The translations under genes were made by a program, and so were the position numbers. This document shows, in pieces, positions 54,335 through 61,600 of a stretch of DNA of 64,000 nt. The first letter of the stretch is position 1; every line of letters begins with the position of its first letter. Origin of the DNA: Calditrichota bacterium. GTDB lineage: Bacteria; Calditrichota; Calditrichia; Calditrichales; Calditrichaceae. Location of the stretch: positions 62,001 through 126,000 of the forward strand of contig JAJRSO010000038.1 in NCBI GenBank assembly GCA_024278755.1. Reading direction: 5' to 3'. The notes beneath the pieces are model-generated. The model ran no database searches and had not been told where the DNA came from. It saw only the letters and a program-made list of their open reading frames with translations.

Positions 54335-55632
54335 TCCGAAGGCGAACCGAATTGAATCCCAATTTTCTTTAACAGAGCAAAAGGCGCTTCTCCTCCGGCA
54401 AAGATAAAGGTGTAATTATTGGGCATGGTAATCACGCTTTCACCATCTTTAAGCACTACGGTTGTCTCTGTTATTTCCAGAAGATTCGAATTAAAACGAA
54501 CATTGACAGCGCCGGACTGAATCAATTGATTTATGCGTTCTTCATTACGTTTTTTTAAACGAAAGAATTTCTCTTTTCGATACGAAAGTGTGACCGTTGT
54601 ACCTGTTTGACCGGACAGCCCAATTGCGGCTTCCACGGCGCTATCACCTCCACCCACCACAAGAAGATGGTTTCCGCGATACCCTTCGGCATCAAGTAGT
54701 TTATACATTACCTTGGGGAGTTGTTCTCCTTTTATACCCAGTTTCCGCGGAGTTCCGCGTCTGCCTAGGGCCAGGATAACCTGCATAGCCAGATACGTGC
54801 GGCCAGTTGTTTCTATTGTGAAGATATCGTTATTTTTCGAAATATCTTTTAACTTTTCTTTTGAGTTAATCGGCAGTTTATTACGCGTTAAAATTGTATT
54901 CCAGATATTCAAAAGCTCTTCTTTGCTATATTCCGTTTTCGTAAGTTTGCCATATAATGGAATTTCCACGGGTTCGGTAAGCACCATTTTCTTTTTTGGG
55001 TACTGTAAAATTGTCCCCCCGGCCTCTTGTTGATCAAATGCCGCAAAGGAAAGTCCTTGTTTTTTTGCTTCTGCCGCAGCGCTTAATCCGGCAGGTCCGG
55101 AACCCACAATTACGAGGTCGTAAACCTCCGCTTTTGTACTGCGTTTTCCGTTTTTGACAATATGGCCGGTAACCTGTCTGCCCTGGTTGATGGCATTTTT
55201 TATTAAAGCCAAACCACCCAGCTCGCCAATAATATATATTCCGGAAATATTGCTTTCGTAATCTTTGTTAATTAGCGGGATGTCGTCTCGTTTGGAAATA
55301 TCTCCCAAACCGATGGTGATTCCTTCAACCGGGCAAGCTTCGGCACATTTTCCATGACCAACGCAGCGCGCGCCGTTAATAATTACTGCCTTTCCCGAAA
55401 CAATAGCCAGCACGCCTCCTTCGGGACAGGCGGCAACGCAGGTTCCGCAGCCAATACAAGCAAACAGATCGATCACGGGGTGTTGCACAATAGGTTTATC
55501 AAAACCGAGACGGCGGGCCTCATCACGTTGCTCCTGCGCAGCTTTACTATTTTTACGATATTTAAAAAAAGCCGGTAAAATAATCAGCAACATAAAAACC
55601 GCAGTGGTAATCCAGATTATAAGTGATTCCAT
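54331..55632 (-). CDS. membrane-anchored FAD/NAD(P) oxidoreductase with two ferredoxin motifs
   Basis: A 433-residue protein. One N-terminal helix (about 4-24) anchors it. A ferredoxin domain follows: CIGCGTCVAACP (Cys59, 62, 65, 69) and CVGHGKCAEACP, in which the second cysteine is His93 (Cys90, His93, Cys96, Cys100). Residues 150-430 form a thioredoxin-reductase-like flavoprotein with VIVGSGPAGLSAAA (FAD) and LVVGGGDSAVEAA (NAD(P)), without the redox CxxC. It could move electrons between NAD(P)H and membrane carriers in the cytoplasm. It is the last gene of the 54331-61099 unit, 6 bp after the barrel gene. Confidence 0.88.
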   Translation of the reverse strand: MESLIIWITTAVFMLLIILPAFFKYRKNSKAAQEQRDEARRLGFDKPIVQHPVIDLFACIGCGTCVAACPEGGVLAIVSGKAVIINGARCVGHGKCAEACPVEGITIGLGDISKRDDIPLINKDYESNISGIYIIGELGGLALIKNAINQGRQVTGHIVKNGKRSTKAEVYDLVIVGSGPAGLSAAAEAKKQGLSFAAFDQQEAGGTILQYPKKKMVLTEPVEIPLYGKLTKTEYSKEELLNIWNTILTRNKLPINSKEKLKDISKNNDIFTIETTGRTYLAMQVILALGRRGTPRKLGIKGEQLPKVMYKLLDAEGYRGNHLLVVGGGDSAVEAAIGLSGQTGTTVTLSYRKEKFFRLKKRNEERINQLIQSGAVNVRFNSNLLEITETTVVLKDGESVITMPNNYTFIFAGGEAPFALLKKIGIQFGSPSD

Positions 55633-55638
55633 AATGCC

Positions 55639-57297
55639 TCAGAAATAGTATCCGATATCTGTAAAAATACGATGTCCCAAAATCGTATCGCCCCAATCAT
55701 ATTGGTAGTATCCGCCAATATAAAACCGCAAGGGCAGTGTTACTCGTGTGTTGAGTCGTAGCCATTGATTGGCAAAGGCGGTTTGAGTGGTCTTTAATGT
55801 ATAAAGATACGCGCCGTAAGTAATATCTATGGAATGGCCCTGTTTAAAACGAAATCCCAGGCGGGCCGAAGGGTTTATTCCCGATATAAAAAAAGAATCA
55901 AAACCGTTTATGCGCCCGAAAACATACATATGCTTAAGCAGAAAGTTTTGTTTTCGAAGCGTACTGCCGTATGCATAAGTCATTTTATTTTCATTGGCTT
56001 TTTTGCGGATTCCTATATAGGCGCTTAGCCGATAGTCTTGCAAAAAATGTATTTGGATGTTGCCGCGCAACCCCTGACGCTGGGCATCGTCAAACAGACT
56101 ATCTGCCATGCCGCGTGTTTCGTAAGTGTAATAGTTTTTCCGGTTATCATAATTTATGCCTGCCGAAAGCCACGGTGAAACTATATAATGTCCGCTGAGA
56201 TATAATCCGGTAACATTAACGGTTTTCGGTATTCGTTGCCGTCGCCAGTTTCGGTTAATATCAATTTCCAGCGACTGATAAATATTCCATTTATTACGTT
56301 TGTTGTATGTTAAACGCTGAAACAGAAACTCGCGACTGACGGTGCGTTTATGATATACGGCGGCGGCATACAGATTGATTTCTATCCGTTGAGAATTATT
56401 GTTTGCCTGGCGGAAACGGACAAAAGAACCATATTTTTGATAAGATGTCTGGAAATCGGAATACTGCCACTGGGGCTGAGTGCCTGCAAAAATGCCCCAA
56501 TGCCATTTGGAATTAATCCGCTGACCCATTAAAAAACCATCCATGTATCCGATTCCGCTGAAACCGGAAGAAATGATTCGTCCCATTTTTGCATAAACTA
56601 TTGCTTTAGGGTTATCATAGGTTAGAGAAGCTTCGTATAGGCGATTCTGGCGGCGAAGATCCGGCAAGCTACGCCCCTTTGCATTATAGAGTGAACGGAA
56701 ACGAAGGCGGAAACGCATATGCGGACTAAAAAGATTTTTTGCCAGTATTTTAAAATGAAACGACGGCAGATTTTGATCATTGTCGGAATTGGACCCGTCG
56801 ATAAAACGGTATCCTTGTAGCGCGGCATAGCCACTGATGCGAACCGGCACAGATACGGAAACAGATTCTTTGGTTTTAACCGGTCGCTTTCTGCTGATAC
56901 GAGTGAAAGCTTCCGGCGTTTGTGTGTTTGACCGTTGAGTAAGTAAAACAACTTTATACCCGGATAGCATCGGCTTGGTTTGCGATATAATTTTGCAGGA
57001 AGAAGAATGAGAGGCGGTGTAAACGGCTTCGATTAAGCCAATAGATTTACCATCTTTTATAACTTTTAGGCTATCCTGTTTACGAATACCCTCCGCCTGA
57101 CCGGCGGAAATATAGATATATTCCGCCGAAACATATTTAACCGTGATTGTTTGCGTTTCGGCCAAAAGAGGAGCGGCAAGTCCCGTAAATATCAAAACAA
57201 TGCCCATTACCATTTTTAGCAGGATGCTTCGTATGAGCGCTGCAAATAACAGAACATATGTAAATCCAAAGGGAACGGGCGAATGGGATTTAATCAT
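55639..57297 (-). CDS. outer-membrane beta-barrel next to multihaem cytochromes
   Basis: A protein of about 550 residues. The ATG at 57297 overlaps the 16-haem gene by 8 bp. An ATG at 57213 would give a neater signal peptide (MVMGIVLIFTGLAAPLLA); no ribosome site decides between them. After export, a small beta domain (EGIRKQDSLKVIKDGKSIG, VVLLTQRS) precedes a long barrel of alternating strands with aromatic residues and a C-terminal GYYF. No family is recognised. The position between multihaem cytochromes and the electron-input flavoprotein suggests a porin that holds cytochromes in the outer membrane, by analogy with MtrB-like proteins; homology to them is not shown. Confidence 0.75.
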   Translation of the reverse strand: MIKSHSPVPFGFTYVLLFAALIRSILLKMVMGIVLIFTGLAAPLLAETQTITVKYVSAEYIYISAGQAEGIRKQDSLKVIKDGKSIGLIEAVYTASHSSSCKIISQTKPMLSGYKVVLLTQRSNTQTPEAFTRISRKRPVKTKESVSVSVPVRISGYAALQGYRFIDGSNSDNDQNLPSFHFKILAKNLFSPHMRFRLRFRSLYNAKGRSLPDLRRQNRLYEASLTYDNPKAIVYAKMGRIISSGFSGIGYMDGFLMGQRINSKWHWGIFAGTQPQWQYSDFQTSYQKYGSFVRFRQANNNSQRIEINLYAAAVYHKRTVSREFLFQRLTYNKRNKWNIYQSLEIDINRNWRRQRIPKTVNVTGLYLSGHYIVSPWLSAGINYDNRKNYYTYETRGMADSLFDDAQRQGLRGNIQIHFLQDYRLSAYIGIRKKANENKMTYAYGSTLRKQNFLLKHMYVFGRINGFDSFFISGINPSARLGFRFKQGHSIDITYGAYLYTLKTTQTAFANQWLRLNTRVTLPLRFYIGGYYQYDWGDTILGHRIFTDIGYYF

Positions 57298-58543
57298 CTT
57301 CTTTTCCATTGGGATGACAGGAATAACAGGAAGCGCTGTCGTAAGAATATCCATTGACTTCTTTGTGCTTATCATCCATTTTACTCTGTCGGTGTTCGTG
57401 ACAGGTGATGCATTCAAAGGTGCTGTAATCGGAAGAAATCACATGGCAGTCAGCGCAGGTATTCCATTCCCCTTTATGTTTTCCGGAATAGATGGGAAAA
57501 TATAATCCGTCATGGTCAAAATCAGCCGGTTGCCAGCGCGAGGTTGTATGACAGTCGGCGCAGGTTCTTGGAAAAGAGGCGGCCTGATGTGAAGGATCGC
57601 TTGTATTATTATAATCCGCTTCGTGACAGGAAATACAATCCGAGGGGATATTGGAATATCCGGATGTGTGGCAATCCTGACAATCGGCAGATTTATGTGC
57701 GCCTGTCAACGGGAAATTGGTAAGGTTGTGATCAAAATCAGCCGGGGTCCATCGGTCTTCGGAATGACAGGCCTGACAGTCGGTAGAAAAACTTGCAGCC
57801 CGATGGTCCGGCGATTGTGCCCGGTTGTAATCGGTTTCGTGGCAACTAAAGCAGGCAATTTCCAGCGGGGTATTCAAATTACCTCCGTGGCAATCGGAGC
57901 AATCGAGCAAAGCATGGGCGCCTCGTAACGGAAAACGGATACTGTGTTCCCAAACAGCGCCCTTCCAGCTTGCGGCATCGGCAAGATGGCAGTTTTCACA
58001 GTTTAAGCTAAAACCGGTACTCTGATGAGCGGGATTCAGGGTTTGCATATAATTGGTTAAATGGCAGCTTTTACACTCCGTGGAGGTATTGACAAAGGTT
58101 CGTTGCTGTTCCGACTGATGGCAGGCCTGGCAATCGAGAAGCGCATGTATACCGGTAAGCGGAAACGAGGACTGCGCGTGTAGTTCAAACATTTCCAATC
58201 TGTTTTCCCAGTTTTGAGTCGTGTGGCATCTCTCGCACCGGAAGCCCAGTTCTCCCTTATGGATATCCGTATGGCAATCTGTACAGGCGGTGCCGATACG
58301 ATTAAATACAAGACTTTCGTGGCAGCTTTGGCACTGCGCGGAAAAATGCCCGCCTGTAAGCGTAAAGCCTACATTGTCATGGTTAAAGGTCATCTTTTTA
58401 GCAGATACGCTCCAGTCCTGCGAAGAATGACACATTTCACACTCCATGTCAAAATCCTCGCCATGAGGCATATCTTCCTGTTGAGATGTCTCTCCCCGGG
58501 AAAATGCAGTGACCAAAAGGAGCAGAGTAATAATTTTAACCAT
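57290..58543 (-). CDS. multihaem cytochrome c, 16 haem sites
   Basis: A 417-residue exported cytochrome with a signal peptide (KIITLLLLVTAFSRG). Sixteen CxxCH motifs are visible, about one per 26 residues. Many are preceded by a module of an aromatic-rich FDHxxxxFPLxGAHxxxxC pattern, for example FDHNLTNFPLTGAH before CQDCH and SIRFPLRGAH before CSDCH; the histidines could be distal haem ligands. The string-like layout suits a wire of haems. The gene overlaps the upstream 20-haem gene by 8 bp and is followed by an overlapping barrel gene. Confidence 0.92.
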   Translation of the reverse strand: MVKIITLLLLVTAFSRGETSQQEDMPHGEDFDMECEMCHSSQDWSVSAKKMTFNHDNVGFTLTGGHFSAQCQSCHESLVFNRIGTACTDCHTDIHKGELGFRCERCHTTQNWENRLEMFELHAQSSFPLTGIHALLDCQACHQSEQQRTFVNTSTECKSCHLTNYMQTLNPAHQSTGFSLNCENCHLADAASWKGAVWEHSIRFPLRGAHALLDCSDCHGGNLNTPLEIACFSCHETDYNRAQSPDHRAASFSTDCQACHSEDRWTPADFDHNLTNFPLTGAHKSADCQDCHTSGYSNIPSDCISCHEADYNNTSDPSHQAASFPRTCADCHTTSRWQPADFDHDGLYFPIYSGKHKGEWNTCADCHVISSDYSTFECITCHEHRQSKMDDKHKEVNGYSYDSASCYSCHPNGKEDD

Positions 58544-60212
58544 TCTTGATACCGTTGCTTTTTATGTTTCCATGACATGATTTACAAGTGGCTTTAAGAG
58601 GTTTATAACGCACAATCGAGCGTTTATCTTCCCGAATGGTTTTATGGCAGGAGGCACAGGGTACATATTGATGAGCGCCGCTAAGTTTAAAGGTTGCATC
58701 CCGGTTGTGATCAAATTTTTCAGCCAGCCAGTCGGTGGGCGTATGGCAGCGATCGCACCGAGTTACTTTTTCGTTAACCCGTTTAAACTGTCCGTTATGA
58801 ATGTCATCATGGCAGGAGGCGCAATTGTTTGTTGCCTTATTGAAATCGGTTTTATCCGTTCCTTTCCCGGAATGACAACGAATACATTTTATCGTTTTAT
58901 GACGCCCTTCAAGCGGAAACGACGTACGGTTGTGATCAAATGAAACAGAAGACCAGTTTTCTACCGAATGGCAATGTTGACACCCGTCAGAATTTGTTTC
59001 TTTAGAGACGATTGTGAGATATTTTTCCACCTGTTTTTTGTGCGGATTCGGATGGCAGGAAACGCAGCGCTCGTATTTTAAATGAAATTGAAACGTGGTT
59101 TTTGCCGATTTTTTTTGTTTTTGCCGGTGGCATTCGAAACAGGGAACGGCAAGATGTGCGCCTTTAAGAGGAAAACGGGTTTCGGAGTGCAGGACGGTAG
59201 TAAAAAGGGAGGGTGAAAAACCGTTTTCGGTATGGCATTCTTCACAGGCACCTTTTTGACTACGCATTTTAAAAGCCCCCTGATGCACATCCTTATGACA
59301 ATCGGAACATAAATTGTAGCGGGTTATTTTTAAAGGTTTGCCCGGAAGGTGGCAAGCTTTACAGCGTAGTATTAAATGCATTCCTTTAAGCGGGAAGTTG
59401 GTGCGGTTATGATCAAATTTGGTTTTAATCTGTTGCCAGCTTTTGGGTGAATGACAGGATGTACAATTTCCCCCCAGCGTTCCGTTATGCACATCATCAT
59501 GGCAAGAAGTACAATTAGTAAAGGTTAGACCATTAAATTTTAAGTATGTTTTTTCGGTTGTATTTTTTTTATCGATTACCGTGTGATGACATTTTACACA
59601 ATCCGTTTGTTTGTGTTTTCCGAGAAGGGGAAAATCTGTCTTGGAATGGTTAAAACCCGGAGCCGGTTTCCAGCTTTCCATGGTGTGGCAGGAGAGACAA
59701 TTTGTATCGAGCTGGCCGCGGTGTTCATCCACATGACAGTTTAAACAGTCGGATGACAGACCCAAAAACGTTTTATCAGGGTCTTTGTTTGCATCCGTTA
59801 ATGGTTTCAGCTTATGGATAAACTCTTTTTTATGACAGTCTCGGCATTTAAGTGTTTTATGTTTACCTTTAAGCAAATAACCCGTTTGGGCATGATCAAA
59901 TTTCTCAATGCCTTCTTTCCAGTAAATTAAGTCGAAATCCCGGCCATGATGTTCAACATGGCAATCGGCGCACAGGCGAAATTCGGTATTGGAGTGGAGA
60001 CCCCGTTTCTCTGTAATTTCTTCTTTTAATAATTTATGGCATCTAAGGCACTTTTCGGGAGAGAGTTTTTTCCCGCTTTCATGGCATTGCGTACAATTCT
60101 CGATACCTTCCAAATCTTTATGTGCTCGATGCAGATCTCCGGGAGAGAGCTGAGCCTTTCCCGGGCCCGGAAATAGCAGCAGAACACTAAAACAAAATAA
60201 AAAAAATCTCAT
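58536..60212 (-). CDS. multihaem cytochrome c, 20 haem sites
   Basis: A 558-residue exported cytochrome with a signal peptide (MRFFLFCFSVLLLFPG). The ATG at 60212 has AAGGA five bases upstream and is preferred to the in-frame ATG seven codons earlier. Twenty CxxCH motifs are visible. The same module as in the 16-haem protein recurs, for example FDHNRTNFPLKGMH before CKACH and FDHNRTSFPLEGRH before CIRCH. It follows the cytochrome b gene by 8 bp. It would take electrons from that membrane protein toward the outer membrane. Confidence 0.92.
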   Translation of the reverse strand: MRFFLFCFSVLLLFPGPGKAQLSPGDLHRAHKDLEGIENCTQCHESGKKLSPEKCLRCHKLLKEEITEKRGLHSNTEFRLCADCHVEHHGRDFDLIYWKEGIEKFDHAQTGYLLKGKHKTLKCRDCHKKEFIHKLKPLTDANKDPDKTFLGLSSDCLNCHVDEHRGQLDTNCLSCHTMESWKPAPGFNHSKTDFPLLGKHKQTDCVKCHHTVIDKKNTTEKTYLKFNGLTFTNCTSCHDDVHNGTLGGNCTSCHSPKSWQQIKTKFDHNRTNFPLKGMHLILRCKACHLPGKPLKITRYNLCSDCHKDVHQGAFKMRSQKGACEECHTENGFSPSLFTTVLHSETRFPLKGAHLAVPCFECHRQKQKKSAKTTFQFHLKYERCVSCHPNPHKKQVEKYLTIVSKETNSDGCQHCHSVENWSSVSFDHNRTSFPLEGRHKTIKCIRCHSGKGTDKTDFNKATNNCASCHDDIHNGQFKRVNEKVTRCDRCHTPTDWLAEKFDHNRDATFKLSGAHQYVPCASCHKTIREDKRSIVRYKPLKATCKSCHGNIKSNGIKNG

Positions 60213-60220
60213 TTTTATCC

Positions 60221-61099
60221 TTAAAATATCCATGTGTAACCCAGCCAGACGGAAACGGAAATATGTACGAACATAATCACGTACATAATTATGGCAAACG
60301 GCTTATGAAATACATGCCAGTAATGAAATAAGCGGTGTATTTTAGTCCAGAGGGCGATTCGTCGTTCCAGTAAAAACCTTTGTTCGGCTGTAACGACGAT
60401 ATGATGAACCTCCTGTATCGGTATATGAAAGGTTTTTAGAAGAATCTGTTTTAACTTTCTCTGACGAAGTGGCCCGTACAAACCGGAAAAGAGAAGATTT
60501 AAAAAACTCCTTTCCGCAGAATCCGCCCCATATAAATTCTTTTTAATACGGATAGTATCCGCATCGGATAAACCAAATTCCTGTTGAAGCGTTTCCCGTA
60601 ATCGGGCAGCATCGCTTTCTGCTTCTTCCAGAGATAACTCCTTGCCATAAATGCTGCGGGGAATCTGGTTGTAGAGAAAGCGGCCCAAGATACCGCTCAG
60701 CGCAACGGCAATCATTGACCAGAAACTGACAGATACCAGACCGTTCAGCTTAAACGTGCTGTGCAAAATAATGAATAAGGGGCCGGCGATACCAAAAAAA
60801 ATATGAATTTTTAGCCAGTTACTTAATCGGCCTAAATGTTGAAATATTTCAATTCGTTTGCGGATGGAATAAAAGAGAAGACTGAGGAGCATCAAAGAAC
60901 CTAATATTCCCAATCCGTGGCTGCGATAGCCGCCGGGTTTTAAAAATTTGTAGGACGGGTGACGCACGCGCAGCGCTAACGGAGTAGAGTAATACTCATA
61001 TCCGTTCCATAAAAAATAGGCTAACGCAATAGCGGCCGATACGTATAAAATATAAAGAAAAAAATTGAAGAGGAGGCTTTTGTCCTGCTGTTTTGCCAT
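60221..61099 (-). CDS. cytochrome b-like membrane protein of a multihaem electron-transfer unit
   Basis: A 292-residue integral membrane protein with about five helices: about 9-30, 60-78, 97-117, 124-146 and 265-290. Paired histidines stand in helices: LKIHIFFGIAG with IILHSTF, HGLGILG, WHVFHKPFA and MFVHISV, consistent with b-type haems. It resembles cytochrome b561/ferric-reductase-like proteins, but I cannot name a family. A charged cytoplasmic region (about 150-245) splits the helices. It is the first gene of the minus-strand unit and would oxidise quinol and feed the 20-haem cytochrome; this is inference. Confidence 0.72.
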   Translation of the reverse strand: MAKQQDKSLLFNFFLYILYVSAAIALAYFLWNGYEYYSTPLALRVRHPSYKFLKPGGYRSHGLGILGSLMLLSLLFYSIRKRIEIFQHLGRLSNWLKIHIFFGIAGPLFIILHSTFKLNGLVSVSFWSMIAVALSGILGRFLYNQIPRSIYGKELSLEEAESDAARLRETLQQEFGLSDADTIRIKKNLYGADSAERSFLNLLFSGLYGPLRQRKLKQILLKTFHIPIQEVHHIVVTAEQRFLLERRIALWTKIHRLFHYWHVFHKPFAIIMYVIMFVHISVSVWLGYTWIF

Positions 61100-61197
61100 T
61101 ATCAGAATCCGTTCTGTGTATTATATTCAATAATTAAATCACATTTTTTAACAAAAGAGATACAATTTTTATTTCTTAAAGTAACATTTTATTTGTT

Positions 61198-61562
61198 TTA
61201 AGCAAGCGTAATTCCCAAAGCTTTAAAAACATCCTGAATGCGGTTAAAAACGGTAATGGATTCACTGCCGGCAAATATCAGTCAGATGGGGCTTACCCCT
61301 TCCGTAAAGTTTGCCACAACAATATAATAAGCGTCTTTGTTTAGTGTGACGCCGGCCTCGGCAATCAATTGTTTCAGGCTGTCACGCCGCGCCGGAAATC
61401 GCCTTCGATGAACCAGCGGTAGGATTGTCCGAAGAGATCCTTCGTATCGGTTACTTTAAACGGCGAATCCTGTTCCGCTTTTGGTACGAGAATTATACGT
61501 TCCTGAGCAGAACTAAAAAGGGGAACAAGCAGTCAAATCAAAACGATTAAAATAGAACGCAT
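61198..61562 (-). pseudogene. decayed gene for a small exported protein
   Basis: On the minus strand a 121-residue-sized gene can be followed through three lesions. It starts ATG at 61562 with a signal-peptide-like MRSILIVLI, an in-frame TGA at 61533-61535, then LLVPLFSSAQERIILVP and a coding-like stretch to EGDFRRGV. A one-base shift near 61380-61400 leads to DSLKQLIAEAGVTLN and ANFTEGVSP. A second TGA lies at 61282-61284, then IFAGSESITVFNRI and a final TAA at 61198-61200. Both TGAs could have been TGG. The family is unknown. It follows the tricorn-like gene by 38 bp and fills most of the 61100-61600 gap. Confidence 0.65.
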
Positions 61563-61600
61563 AAGCCCCCTTAAAATAATCTGTTAAAAGAGCGATTAGC

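Noticed and set aside
61282-61535. TGA read as tryptophan (recoded genetic code) in the 61198-61562 region
   Set aside because: Both TGAs could be Trp, but TGA is a normal stop at gene ends here (for example 1031-1033, 5476-5478, 14174-14176). The region also needs a frameshift, so decay is simpler.
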